Shown here in pieces: positions 1-11,714 of a stretch of DNA of 64,000 bases; position 1 is the stretch's first letter, and each line of letters starts with the position of its first letter. Under the pieces are notes generated by a model. The model was not told where the DNA came from and did no database searches. It saw only the letters and a program-made list of their open reading frames with translations. Source of the stretch: Alligator mississippiensis (Eukaryota > Chordata > Crocodylia > Alligatoridae); assembly GCF_030867095.1 (NCBI RefSeq), contig NC_081830.1, forward strand, positions 32,967,832-33,031,831, read 5' to 3'. A program made the position numbers and the translations under genes.

Positions 1-2445
1 ACACTGCCGGCTCATGTTCATCTTGGAGTCCACTAGGACTCCAAGATCCCTTTCCACCTCCATGCCACCCAGCAGGTCATTCCCTAGGCTGTAGGTGTGC
101 TGGACATTTTTCCTCCCTAGGTGCAGCACTTTGCATTTCTCCTTGTTGAACTGCATCCTGTTGTTTTCTGCCCACTTGTGCAACCTATCCAGGTCTGCCT
201 GCAGCTGTTCCCTGCCCTCCGGCATGTCCACTTCTCCCCATAGCTTTGTATCATCTGCAAACTTGGACAGAGTACATTTCACTCCCTCATCCAAGTCGCT
301 GATGAAGACATTAAAGAGTATCGGTCCAAGGACCGAACCCTGCGGGACCCCACTGCCCACACCCTTCCAGGTCGAGACCAACCCATCTACCACGACTCTT
401 TGGGTGCGACCCTCTAGCCAATTCGCCACCCACCGGACTGTGCAGTCATCCACATCACAGCCTCTTAACTTGTTCACCAGTATGGGGTGGGATACCGTAT
501 TGAAGGCCTTCCTGAAGTCTAAGTATACGACATCCACCCCTCCTCCTGTGTCCAGGCGTTTCGTAACCTGGTCATAGAAAGAGACTAGGTTGGTCAGGCA
601 CGATCTGCCCGCCACAAACCCATGCTGGTTTCCCCTCAGCATAATTTGCCCTGCCGGGCTCTCACAAATGTGAGCCTTGATAATTTTTTCAAAGACTTTA
701 CCAAGGATGGAGGTGAGACTGACCGGCCTATAGTTGCCCGGGTCCTCCTTCCTCCCCTTTTTGAAAATGGGGACCACATTAGCCCTTTTCCAGTCTTCTG
801 GGACTTGGCCCGTGCACCACGAGCGTTCGAATATTCCCGCCAGTGGCTCTGCAATGATGTCGGCCAGTGCCTTCAGCACCCTCGGATGGAGCTCATCCGG
901 GCCTGCCGACTTAAAGGCATCCAGTTCTTCCAAGTGACTCTGCACCACCTCAGGGTCTACGTGTGGAAGTCTGGTGCCTTGCTGCTGCCTCTCTACAACC
1001 CCAGTGAGAGACTTGTCGTGCCCCTCGCTTAGGAACACTGAGGCAAAGAACTCGTTGAGGAGTTCAGCCTTGTCCACCCTATCTGTCACCAATTGTTTCT
1101 GCCCATTTAGCAGCGGTCCTATTCCTCCCTGGGCCTTCCTTTTACTCCCAATATATCTAAAAAACAATTTCTTGTTGTCCTTTACTTGGGTTGCCATCCT
1201 CAGCTCCATGGTAGCTTTGGCCCGCCTAACTGCCTCCCTACAAGCACGAGCAGAGGAGGTATATTCATCTTTAGTGATCTCACCCTGTTTCCACTTTTTA
1301 TGTGCTCCCCTTTTGGCCCTTAGGCTGCCCTGGATTTCTCTGGTCAGCCATGGAAGCCTCCTGGCCCCTTTCCCTCTTTTGCCTCGCTCGGGGATCGTCT
1401 TGCTTTGTGCCCGAAGGATCGTTTCCTTAAGGCACAGCCACCCTTCTTGGGCTCCCATCCCTTCAAAACTCCTACTCTGCAGTGCTTCCTTGACTAATCG
1501 CCTGAGTGCATTGAGATCAGCTTTCCTAAAGTCTAGCACTTTCACCCTACTAGTTACCTTACCCACTCGCCGTCTTATGTTGAATTCTATTATAAGGAGA
1601 TCACTGTCTCCCAAATGGCTACCGATCTGGAGGTCCCCTATCATGTCATCTCCCATTGCCAATACCAGATCCAGTATGGCATTCCCCCTAGTGGGACCAT
1701 GCACCTCCTGTGTCAGGTGGAGGTCCTGTACACAGGTTAGAAACCTGCGTGAGCGATGGGACCTTGCTGTCTGCGTCTCCCAGCAGATGTCTGGGTAGTT
1801 TAGGTCCCCCATGACTACCGCCTCCTTAGCTTTTATGGTCTCCAAGAGTTGCCTCAGGAGCCCCGCATCTATTTCTTCCCATTGGTGTGGGGGTCTGTAG
1901 CAGACCCCCTACCACCAAATCCCTTTCTCCTTGCCCCCCACGTAGCCTAACCCACAATCCTTCTACTTCCTCAACCTCGGATTCTGTCTTGATGAGGGTT
2001 GATGTATATTGCTCACTGACATAAAGTGCAGCCCCCTCCCCCCCCCTTTCTTCCCCGACCTGTCCTTTCTATACAATCTATAGCCCTCAATATGTACTGC
2101 CCAGTCATGGGATGAATCCCACCAGGTCTCTGTTAGCCCCACTAAGTCATAGGTGTTTAGTGCAAGCAGGAGCGCTAGTTCATCCTGCTTGTTCCCCATG
2201 CTCCTAGCATTAGTATATAGGCACTTGAGCCCTGCGACTGGTGCCTTTGCTGCCCCCCCGCTCCGAGTCCCAAGGGGCCCATTGTTCCTTACCTTCTTGT
2301 TTCTTACCTGTTCTGTAGTGCTGGTCTCCCCATGGCTTTCAGGTTCCCAATGTTCTCCTTCTTCAGGCTGGGCTGTCCTTGTGGGTGCCACATGGTTTGG
2401 TGGTCCACAGCTTCCCCTGCCCTCGTACTCCCCTCCCCCCGACAA
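1..2445 (-). pseudogene. CR1 ORF2: endonuclease and reverse transcriptase, open to the left edge
   Basis: From 2445 the frame encodes the start of the AP-like endonuclease (LYTNARSMGNKQDEL, then LTETWWDSSHDW). The homologous reading then changes frame at a C/G run near 2035-2050 and again at a C run near 1905, judged by where the familiar motifs (MGDLNYPDI, then reverse transcriptase) continue. From about 1905 to 1 I see no stop: the segment includes [42 protein letters not shown] and the catalytic FADDTKLW. Over 600 codons of uninterrupted transferase domain point to a young copy. Homopolymer length errors in the assembly would also explain both frame changes. Confidence 0.85.
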
Positions 2446-2447
2446 GC

Positions 2448-3512
2448 CTAGTTTAAAGCTCGCCGGAGGAGATCCGCCAACCTAGAAGAAAACACACGCT
2501 TACCTTTGGGGGACAGGTGAAGCCCATCCCAGCTGAGCATGTCCCTTGTCGTGATGTGCGGGTCGTTGTCCAGGAAGCTGAAGCCTGCCTTGAGACACCA
2601 GTGCCGAAGCCGCCAGTTGGTCTCTCTGATGCAGTTCTCCTGCCGTCTTCCTCGTCCGGTCACTGGTAGGATGGAAGAGAAAACCACCTGGGCACCGAAC
2701 TCCTTCAGCACGCCGCCCAGAACACTGTAGTCCACCATCAGGTGATCGGGGGTTCTCCTGGCCGCATCATTAGTACCCACATGGACTAGGACCATGGGGT
2801 AATAATCGGTGGGCTTGATCCTGGCCTGGATTACCTCCGTCACATCCCGAATCTTTGCTCCAGGGAGGCAGCATACCTCTCGTGCCGAGGGGTCCTGGCG
2901 ACAGATGGGTCCTTCCGTACCTCTCAGGATGGAGTCTCCTATGATGAGCACTCATCGCCTCCTCCTCTGGGTCATCGTGGATCTCTTGATCTGTTTGGAG
3001 TGTGAAGAACGTGGTGTTTCTTCTTGCTCAAGGGTTTCCTCCTCCCCTTCCATCTCCTGCAGGGTCGCCAGGGCCTCGTACCTGTTCACCAGTCGGACTG
3101 GAGAAGCTGGTACCGGTTCGCTGCGAGCTGCTCCGGTCCTGGCTGTGACCGTCTGCCACTCTGCTGTGGAGGGCACTCCCTGGGCTGCTTCTTCCTTCGG
3201 TGCCTGGGCCTGCAGGAAAAGGAAATAACTGTCAATTTCATCCTCCACCTCCCTGATCCCCCTCAGCCTGCTAACCTCCTCCCGGAGCTCCCTCACCTGC
3301 GCCTCCAGAGCCCTAAGACGGGCACCTGCCGGACAGGTGTGGGGGCCCCCAATCTCTGCCCCCCCCGGCCCTGCTGGGGATCCCCCACAGGCCAGGAGGT
3401 AGGGGAACATCAGCTCCCCCATGGGCTCGGTCTGGGTGGAGGCCTCAGACCAGCCCCGGGTAGCCTTGTCCCCCTGGGCAGAGGCCCTAGCAGTACTCCT
3501 CGTAGACACCAT
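2448..3512 (-). pseudogene. CR1 ORF1: coiled coil plus SGNH (GDSL) esterase
   Basis: About 354 codons from an ATG at 3512. Residues 60-105 are a leucine-rich coiled coil (repeats of L-x6-L with R/E pairs), followed by a basic linker with four arginines in a row. The second half carries SGNH hydrolase blocks: GDSILRG (block I, catalytic Ser), VGTND (block III) and DGLHLS (block V, catalytic Asp/His). Esterase domains are known in ORF1 of CR1-like elements; their role in retrotransposition is not settled. One in-frame TGA at 2952-2954 separates the basic linker from the GDS block. It directly follows a CGA codon, so a CpG transition of a second CGA is the simplest explanation. ORF1 ends three bases before the ORF2 start region. 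Confidence 0.85.
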
Positions 3513-3725
3513 TCTACAAGCTGCTGTTTGTAGACCTGTGCGGTGTCTACACCCTACCCCTACAGGAGTCCCACTCCTGGCCCTCCCGGCCCACCCTCCG
3601 GCACGAACGCCCGCGCAAACACCAGCGTGCTCCCACAGAGCGTGCCTGTTTGCGTGCTCTGTTCGCGCCGCGCGGCTTGGGAGCGCGGCTCCCTACCGGC
3701 TCAGCTATATGGGACAGTTATATAG

Positions 3726-4690
3726 AGGAGGCAGGGAGCTGTCAGGACTGCTTCAGCAGTCCAGCTGGCACAAGGGGTAGTGTCCCCAGGTACCAATTGG
3801 CTGGGCCCTGCAAGCTTCTGAGAGCAAGTAGCCCTGAGCTACTTGATAAGGCAGCTTTTTGTAATGATGGGGCCAGGACAGGGCAGGTTTTTATACTGCT
3901 GGGGACAATACAGGTGCTGGCCCTGGGATCTAGCTCCCCCTGGCAAATCCAGGAGCCAGGCAGGGTTATTTTGCCGCAAGTGGCACAATATGCCTCACAC
4001 CAAAGTGCATGTCTTGGCATGTGCACTGAGGCAAAAAGCCCTGGCTCAAATTTGCACCACTTCTATTTGAGCTGCTGCAAGCGCACATGCTTGCATGTGT
4101 GGACGCACCCATGGGGTCAAATTCCTTCCTGATCTGAAATATGGATCTGAGGGGAGGAGCAAGAACCTTGAACCAAGAGCATCTGGGGTTTTCAGTCCCA
4201 GCAGGACCACTGGCACAGCCTCATTGAAATCCCTAGCCCTAGCTGCAGCCAACACCCAATGCTTTTGAGCAGGTGAAATAAAAGCCCTGGCACCTGTAGC
4301 TACAGGGGGGAAAGAAATTCTTTCCCAGCCCCATATGGCAACCCACAGAGCCCATAAGCATGGGAAAAACCAAACATCCTCCACTCTGCTCTGCAACCTG
4401 GGACTGCAGACAGTTTCACACACCCAGGGATTGCCTGAGAGTTTAAAAACCACCTTTATAATGTTTTCAACTGGATCCAAAGGTTCAACAGGAATTGACA
4501 CGCATCCCACATGCACACTAGCCAGACCCTAAGGAAAGTATGCATTTTAATTCAGTGTGTGCGTGCAGGGGCTTTAATGAAAGGCATTTAGAAATCACAT
4601 GATGCATTTCTTTCAGTCTGGGAGGCACCTTTGCATGAATAGCCAGCTAGCAGTTCCAGGGCCACCTGGCTAAAGCACAAGTACTCCAAA
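3726..4690. other. Unassigned stretch beside the CR1 5' end
   Basis: No gene recognised. A minus-strand reading of 156 codons (4046-4516) has no domain I know and no splice context. A terminus-like string GCATGTGTGGACGCACCC sits near 4094-4111 and resembles the ends of the foldback elements at 18641 and 25339, but I could not find its partner end. Confidence 0.4.
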
Positions 4691-4699
4691 GTACCTCCC

Positions 4700-5240
4700 T
4701 TTCCCAAGTACTCCACCACCTACCTCTTTTCCTGGTCACAGTAGCCAACATCACTCAGACCCAAAACTTTGCTGTCACCTTCATCTTATCCAGGCCACTA
4801 TATCTTACAGAGTCTTTCTGAAAAAGAGGCAGCCTCTCCTGTCCATCCATGCAGCTAAAACTGTCATTCAGGTTCGCATCATCTCACATATAAGATACTA
4901 CAGTATTCATTCCTCTGTCCTTAACAAGTGTAGCCTCATCTCCACTGGAAATAATGCTGCATATGTCATTCTCCTAACCCATTACCTGGACTGTCACCCC
5001 TTTCTTTGCATCCCTCTGTTGGCTCCCTCTTCTCTACTGCATCAAACATAAGCACTCATCTTCACTCCCAAGGTCCTTTATGCCCTGTCTCACCCTGTCT
5101 GTCACCAGAGATGTAGAGTCCTACCTCCCTGCAAAATTGCCTCACTGTCATATCTTTCCTTAGTGTTTTTCTTTGCCATGATGCCTACACAACCCTTGAC
5201 AATGGTTAGGCCACTGTTGCATACATACTGCTACCAGTCT
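4700..5240 (+). repeat. Possible ancient L2/CR1-type LINE relic
   Basis: A decayed plus-strand stretch in which one frame near 5020-5060 reads WLPLLYCIKHKH, reminiscent of the WLPV-x-RI-x-FK motif near the C terminus of L2-like and CR1-like reverse transcriptases. It is followed by wording similar to a Y-x-AL segment. No intact frame remains. The call rests on motif memory only. Confidence 0.35.
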
Positions 5241-7100
5241 TACGGAGCAGTGTTGTTTCTCTCTTTCTTTCTTATTACTCTCCTCTTGGACTGTGTCTCT
5301 GTTATCTTAGAGTTGTAAGATCATCAGATTATAAGGGATGTCTTTGTGCTATGGGCTTCTGTAACACGAAGAGCCATGGGGGTTTGGCAGTGATGTGTCC
5401 CAGCCAGGATGCTCCTAAGCCCTCCAAACTTGGGAAGTCTCCAGTAAGGCTTCTCCAGGATCATCCCTTATGGTCACTCTGAAGCACACCAGAGGTCTGC
5501 AGGTGTAGGAGAGTGGAGCATGCTTAAAGTAGCTCAGCTGGGGCACGCTGCCACCATAGGATAGTCATGCCCTGGTTTTGCAGGCTAGGAATGTCAATGG
5601 AGTCCTGAAGCTTTGTATTTCAAAATATATTTAATGAGCCAAAATTGTTACCAGAGCATTATCTTGGGTTGTACCCATGACTACTGTCCTGAGAGACCTA
5701 GGTCCCTAGGCTACCATTAATAACATAAGGACTTTTTTGCAAGCATTAGCAGGGCCTGGATGCTCCCCTGCCTGTAGGCAGAGTCACAAAGTCAAAACAA
5801 AGCTCCTTTCACAAAGCTCGGTGTGTCACTGCAGAGGCAGAAACACAACTTTGTTTACCCATTGCTCATGGGGAGCTGACTCAACTCACATCAAAGCCAG
5901 ATGCAGATGACAGGTGCCTGTTGGTTGTGTGTGTAAATGAAAGCAATAGGCAGATTAATAATTATGTCAGATGCTATTGATGTAATTGTGACCCTACAAT
6001 ACCCTATATGAATCTATGAATACCCACTCTACAGCCTCCCTCTGCCCTGTCAATCCCTCCTGGGGACCTCGGCTGTAACAGAGCCCTGAAGTTTCATATT
6101 TCAGAAAAGGAAAGGAGCCCAAAGTTTTCTTTCATTGCTAGAGTGCCTTCTATATTTGAACCCTCAGCCTCTGGCATCCAAGGCAAAAGTCATGCCACTA
6201 TTGTCTGCACAGATGCCCTCTCACAAAGAAGCTCTCTCATAGATGCCCTCTCACCTCTTGGGGTGATGATTAGCACTTTCAAAGCTATAGCGAACACAGA
6301 ATCCAGGAGGCTACAACAGAAAGGGAATATCTCACTACATGCCTTTTAATTCAGCTCTCTGCAATCTCCACTGGTCTCCCAAGAGTACTCAGGGGGAGTA
6401 TGGCTATTCTAATGTAATGGCATAGGACATACTTACCTGGTAGACTCTTTTCTCCCTATGTTGTGCTGCCAGCATCAGAATCAGCATCAGAGGTCCTGCA
6501 TGAGATCTCACTGTCATTAAGGAGAGGGGGCACAGGGGCCAGGCCTTCTCAATGCAATGCCCATCATCTTCCAGTCCCTTCTGATGAACTGCCAGGCATC
6601 TTGTGAGATGAAACTTTGCTCCCAAGCATTTGAGAACAGGAACAGGGGCATCATGGTGATAGGAAAAGAGGAGGGGTGTTTTAAAGGGAGGAGGGACATT
6701 AGCAGTGAGACAGACTGATCAAAATTTTTCCATGAATACTAAATTCACAAAAAAAAATTAGAATTTCGGGGGGGGGGTGCAAAAGTAGTTAAGCTTGGCA
6801 AAATAGTTTCACTCAAAAGAAAAGGGAGAACATTTTCAAACACACCAAAGCGTTTTGCTCAAAACTTTTGAAAATGAAACATATCAATTCTTTTTTTTGA
6901 CATGGTGTATCTCATGGAGCACTTGGCATACATTAAAAGAAATCAAGGAGCTAAGCAAAATGGGTAACTAACCCATGCACAGAACAAAGCAAACTTATTT
7001 GACATCAGTGAAATGCTTTGCGTGAACCAAGAATATTTTTGTAGGTTTTTTCAGTTTGTTTGTTTCACTAAAAAAAGAAAAAACAAAATCTGCGTTGGTC
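5241..7100. other. Intergenic, no gene recognised
   Basis: Only short readings below 75 codons. The segment near 5990-6020 ends in TATGAATCTATGAATA, resembling a CR1 3' tail, but there is too little upstream to call a copy. A short G run lies near 6769. Confidence 0.5.
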
Positions 7101-7490
7101 TCATAGAATCACAGAACAAAGGGGATAAAAGGGACTTCCAAGATCCAGAGCTGTCCCAGGGGGCGGAGGGGGGGGGTGAGCGCCCTGGGCCCGCACTTTG
7201 GGGGACCCCGTAGACAGTGCCATACAGGCCCTGCCACGGCTGCCATGCACTGCCACTGCCAAGGGCCACCAGCTCTGCTGCTGCCAAACGCTGCCGGCTC
7301 CAGCCGCTTGCCACCACCCCCATCGGCCCCACTGTCAACACTGCCACTGACTTCTGTGGGTGGTTGCCACCCCCACCCCCTGGCCCCACACAGGCTGATA
7401 TGCCCCGGGACCCGCACACCCCTAGGGACGGCTCTGCTGAGGTCATCTAGTCCAACTCCCTGCGTGAGGAAGGATCAGCCGTGCTGTAAA
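7101..7490 (-). mobile_element. CR1 3' fragment split by a hAT MITE
   Basis: The two halves, TCATAGAATCACAGAA...GGGACTTCCA (7101-7145) and GGTCATCTAGTCCAACTCCC (from 7441), together form the CR1 3' end in minus orientation. The 291-bp hAT-like element at 7146-7436 lies between them. Confidence 0.75.
7146..7436. mobile_element. hAT-type MITE inserted in a CR1 fragment
   Basis: The ends are inverted: CAGAGCTGTCCCAGGGGG on the left and, reverse-complemented, CAGAGCCGTCCCTAGGGG on the right. The flanking 8-mers CCAAGATC and CTGAGGTC agree at 5 of 8 positions, consistent with an old 8-bp hAT duplication inside the CR1 3' end. The interior is GC-rich with many CTGCC-type repeats and no transposase, so it is non-autonomous. 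Confidence 0.7.
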
Positions 7491-8933
7491 ACAGGGTTAG
7501 CCACTGAGCTGAAGAACTGCGGTTCAATTACTCTGCTGCATGAAGTATATGTGCAGGGTATGCCCTACAGCAAGGGGATGAATACCTTCTTTAGCATTTT
7601 TACAGACCTAAGTAGTAAGTACATACATGTTTAAGCCTGTCCATGACCCCTGGCACTGGCCACCTACCATGGACAGTCACTGTGCTGCCACGCAGTTCCT
7701 CAGCAGCAGCTCTCTCAGATTTCTCCAAGTTGGCACTCAATTGACTAGGTAACACCCAGGGGTATTGAGTGTCCCCCAAAACAACTAACTGTCTCTTTTC
7801 CTGTTGAGGAGAGAAGCTGACACCCGTGGGGTCCAGTGCTGCAATGTCAAGCCAGACTCACTACAAAGTATAGAAGTATGTCGCTGCTGAACCTTCTTGG
7901 TCCCTGGTCCCAGGCCAGGCCAGGAACAACTCAGTCCCATCACTTTCTGACTGTCTGGACCTGGTGAGCGATGTGCTGAAGCACAGCCAAGATCTGGTAC
8001 CTCTGGAGTGGCAAGAGGGCCTGACCTTCACAGCCATAAACTTCTGTGCTCTTTGGCTCAGGCTCTTCACAGGCACTGCCAAAATACCCTCCACCAACTG
8101 TCTTCATTAGCCTCAGATGAAATAGCTGTCCCTGTACCCAGGTGTGCTGTCCTCAAAGCAACACCTAGGTAACAACAGAAACCTGTCTTGACAAGGAGTA
8201 GACACTGGATCTGGACTCCAAGTTGAAAACTGACAGGAAAATGGTGCCTGTTTCCTCATAGGAAGCTCATAGAAATTTATCAGTGATTTATGGGAACTTT
8301 GACCTCTCCTCCCACAGTTCCCAGTAGCCCAGTAGCTCCCCAAGGGCCTTTGGAAATGCCTCTCGGGCTTTGCTCCCAGGAAATAAGATAGCTACTGTGG
8401 GATCATTCCTCAGGCTAGAGGGGAACACCAGCAGGGCAGGGCAATGCAGGCATGTCACAGATCTAGAGGTGAATCAACAAGGCTGCAGCACAGGCACAGA
8501 GACACACTCCCATGGCTTCCAGTTCTAGTGGCCCCATTCCCTAGTGTAGATGAAGCAAAGCACTCCAACCAGAGGTTGGCTAGTCTTAAAGGTGCTGTTG
8601 TTCCCCCAAAAATGGATTGATAGTTTGGGTTATGGGTAGTGATACTGTTTGTTAGGTTTGGGAGGGGATGGCTTTTGGTTCGCGCGGGGGGGGGGGGGGG
8701 GGGGGCGAGGCAGATTGTTATTTATTTTGGTATTCGACTAGCTGCAAATCAGGTCTTACACGCTCAAATGTGATAAGGGGAAAAGAGCAAAATCACTTAC
8801 ATTTGTTCTTAATGCCCTCTCCTGGTAGTTTAAAAACTATCAGCTAATTATTCTACTGCATTACTAAGGGGTAGCAAGGTGGGGGGGGGGGTGTACACAT
8901 GCACATATGAGCTAGCGAGCAACTTGATCCTGA
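7491..8933. other. Intergenic, with a poly-G tract
   Basis: No gene recognised. It contains an uninterrupted run of 20 G at 8686-8705 and another of 11 G at 8881-8891. Confidence 0.5.
8686..8705 (+). repeat. Poly-G homopolymer (20 G)
   Basis: Twenty consecutive G, preceded by CGCGC. Such tracts can form G-quadruplexes and are often mis-sized in assemblies. Confidence 0.95.
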
Positions 8934-8941
8934 CCTGTACC

Positions 8942-9126
8942 CAGAGCTAGATGAACCCTTTGGTGGGCCCTAGGCAAACAAACTCATGAGCCCCTACTTA
9001 ATACTGTATATTTATATTATTTTTTCACACAATAATTATAATACGTAAACTAAGCACAACTGGGCCCCATCTTCACTTACGGCCCTAGGCATGTGCCTAG
9101 TTGGCCTATGCATTAATCCAGCCCTG
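8942..9126 (-). mobile_element. Complete 185-bp hAT MITE with 8-bp target duplication
   Basis: The left end is CAGAGCTAGATGAACCC; the right end reverse-complemented is CAGGGCTGGATTAATGC. The flanks CCTGTACC (8934-8941) and CCTGTACA (9127-9134) are a 7-of-8 target duplication, diagnostic of hAT transposition. Internal blocks TGCCTAGGGCC and CCTAGGCAAAC are shared with the element at 9549-11706, which lies in the opposite orientation. There is no coding capacity. Confidence 0.88.
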
Positions 9127-9134
9127 CCTGTACA

Positions 9135-9540
9135 TGAAAAATTACTCATGTAGTGATCACCAGGTTCAATAAATACAGGCATTATATGAATGAGAAGAAC
9201 CAAAAATGAACTTTATTGTGGAGCAGTAGGCCACCTCTGCCAATCCTTTGTCTGAAACTAACTAACAAGCTACCTGGCTCCCTAACTGAGGGACCATCTC
9301 ACAGTTCCTCCCTCAATCTCCTGTTAGGGAGCATCTCTAAATTATAACTTGTGTCACTACAAATCACAGCGGATTGCATGTGCCAACAAGGAGGGCTAGG
9401 CTTCTCCAAGTGCACATCTAACGGATTGTCTAAACCAGACAAAAAGACCTGGTCTTAACTAGAGTTTTCCTAAATGGCTCGCCCCCATTCTGCCTCAGCA
9501 TGGAATCTGTATGCTGCTCAACAAGGGCTGGCATATACTG
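9135..9540. other. Short spacer between two sibling hAT MITEs
   Basis: About 400 bp of ordinary AT-balanced sequence; no gene or repeat end recognised. Confidence 0.5.
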
Positions 9541-9548
9541 TCAGCAAT

Positions 9549-11706
9549 CAGGGCTGGATTAACACCTAGGCAAACTAGGCATATGCCTAGGGCCCTGAGC
9601 TGCAGAGGCCACAGTCCTTCCCTCCACAGTGGCAGCACAAATGGCCCTGTCCACCTCCCTTCCCTTCCCTTCCCCTCCCCTCAGTCGGCCTCACTGATGC
9701 CACAGCTGCTTCCTAGCAGAGGATCCAGGTCCCACTCCCCGCAGACAGCAGTGCTGGGGTATGGAAGGGGGTCTTGACTGGCTTGGGGCCCACAACTTTC
9801 ATAGATTCATAGATGCCAGGGTCGGAAGGGACCTCAATAGATCATCGAGTCCGACCCCCTGCATAGGCAGGAAAGAGTGCTGGGTTTAGATGACCCCAGC
9901 TAGATGCTTATCTAACCTCCTCTTGAAGACCCCAAGGGTAGGGGAGAGCACCACCTCCCTTGGGAGCCCGTTCCAGACCTTGGCCACTCTAACTGTGAAG
10001 AAGTTCTTCCTAATGTCTAGTCTAAATCTGCTGTCTGCTAGCTTGTGGCCATTATTTCTTGTAACCCCCAGGGGCGCCTTGGTGAATAAAACCTCACCAA
10101 TTCCCTTCTGTGCCCCCATGATGAACTTATAGGCAGCCACAAGGTCGCCTCTCAACCTTCTCTTGCGGAGGCTGAAGAGGTCCAGGTGCCCCAGTCTCTC
10201 CTCATAGGGCTTGGCCCGCAAGCCCTTAACCATACAAGTGGCCCTTCTCTGAACCCTCTCCAGGTTATCCACATCCCTCTTGAAGTGCAGCGCCCAAAAC
10301 TGCACGCAGTATTCCAACTGTGGTCTGACCAGCGCCTGATAGAGGGGAAGTATCACCTCCTTGGATCTGTTCATCATGCATCTGCTGATGCATGATAAAG
10401 TGCCATTAGCTTTTCTGATGGCTTCATCACACTGCCGACTCATGTTCATCTTGGAATCCACCAAGCAGGTCATTCCCTAGGCAGTAGGTGTGCTGGACAT
10501 TTTTCCTTCCTAGGTGCAGCACTTTGCATTTCTCCTTGTTGAATTGCATTCTGTTGTTTTCTGCCCATATGTCCAACCTGTCCAGGTCTGCTTGTAGTTG
10601 TTCCCTACCCTCCGCCGTGTCCACTTCTCCCCACAGTTTTGTGTCATCTGCAAACTTGGACAGAGTACACTTCACTCCTTCGTCCAAGTCGCTGATGAAG
10701 ATATTGAAAAGTATCGGTCCAAGGACCGAGCCCTGCGGGACCCCACACCCTTCCAGGTTGATACCGACCCATCCACTACGACTCTCTGGGTGCAACCCTC
10801 TAGCCAATTCGCCACCCACCGGACTGTGTAGTCATCCAAGTCACAGCCTCTTAACTTGTTCACCAGTATGGTGTGGGATACCGTATCGAAGGCCTTCCTG
10901 AAGTCTAAGTATACGACATCAACCCCTACTCCTGCGTCCAGGCATTTTGTAACCTGGTTATAAAAAGAGACTAAATTAGTCAGGCATGATCTACCTGCTA
11001 TGAACCCGTGCTGGTTTCCCCTCAGCATAATTTGTCCTGCCAGGCTCTCGCAAATGTGAGCCTTGATAATTTTTTCGAAGACTTTGCCTAGGATGGAGGT
11101 GAGACTGACTGGCCTATAGTTGCCTGGATCCTCCTTCCTCCCCTTCTTGAAAATGGGGACCACATTGGCCCTTTTCCAGTCCTCCGGGACCTGGCCCGTG
11201 CACCACGAGTGCTCAAATATTACCGCCAGTGGTTGCGCAATGACGTCAGTCAGTGCCTTCAGCACCCTTGGATGGAGCTCATCCAGGCCTGCCGACTTAA
11301 AGACATCCAGTTCCTCCAAGTGACTCTGCACCATCTCAGGGTCTACGCTTGGTAGTCTGGTGCCCTGCTGCTGCCTCTCTACAATCCCAGTGAGAGACTT
11401 GTCCTGCCCCTTGCTTAAGAACACTGAGGCAAAGAATTCGTTGAGGAGTTCAGCCTTGTCCCCCCTGTCTGTCACCAATTGTTTCTGCCCATTTAGTAGG
11501 GGTCCTATTCCACCCTGGGCCTTCCTTTTACTCCCTATATATCTAAAAAACAATTTCTTGTTGTCCTTTACTTGGGATGCCATCCTCAGCTCCATGGTAG
11601 CTTTGGCCTGTCTAACTGCCTCCCTACACGTGTGAGCAGAGGAGGTATACTCCTCTTTGGTAATCTTTGTTTGCCTAGGACTCACTAAAGGGTTAATCTG
11701 GCCCTG
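9549..11706 (+). mobile_element. hAT MITE carrying a nested CR1
   Basis: The element starts with CAGGGCTGGATTAACACC and ends with GGGTTAATCTGGCCCTG, an inverted terminal pair. The flanks TCAGCAAT (9541-9548) and TCAGAAAT (11707-11714) are an 8-bp duplication matching at 7 positions. Without the CR1 at 9800-11666 the element would be about 290 bp. The segment right of the CR1 (TTTGCCTAGGACTCACT) matches the corresponding end of the copy at 8942-9126, confirming both belong to one family. The MITE landed first and the CR1 later. Confidence 0.87.
9800..11666 (-). mobile_element. CR1 LINE, 5'-truncated, reverse transcriptase and C terminus
   Basis: Minus-strand CR1 of the same subfamily as the copy at 1-3725, ending in the tail CATAGATTCATAGATG (plus-strand view). 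It encodes [18 protein letters not shown], the catalytic [10 protein letters not shown] and the C-terminal domain through KHLAGVI. The frame is broken by a 7-bp loss at the GVPQGS motif (near 10740) and by a loss of roughly 40 bp near 10460, both relative to the copy at 1-3725. The 5' end stops abruptly inside ORF2 at about 11666, the usual 5' truncation of CR1. Confidence 0.93.
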
Positions 11707-11714
11707 TCAGAAAT

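Larger units (their letters stand above)
1..3725 (-). mobile_element. CR1 LINE, nearly full length, 3' end outside window
   Basis: A non-LTR retrotransposon read on the minus strand. From its 5' side it shows a GC-rich leader (about 3513-3725), ORF1 with a coiled coil and an SGNH esterase, then ORF2 with an AP-type endonuclease and reverse transcriptase that continues past position 1. Only the last few hundred bases should be missing: the sequence at the left edge corresponds to a point inside the C-terminal part of ORF2 in the copy at 22038-22866. Most CR1 copies are heavily 5'-truncated, so one that keeps its leader and ORF1 is uncommon. The exact 5' boundary is uncertain by about 50 bases because I have no second full-length copy to align. 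Confidence 0.93.

Noticed and set aside
974-1798. A 274-codon plus-strand open frame
   Set aside because: It is the antisense shadow of the CR1 reverse transcriptase; the minus-strand reading carries the real motifs.
4046-4516. A 156-codon minus-strand frame
   Set aside because: No domain, no splice context, and a neighbouring MITE-like terminus suggests repeat origin.
5990-6020. Possible CR1 3' tail
   Set aside because: Only TATGAATCTATGAATA matches; there is no CR1 body next to it.
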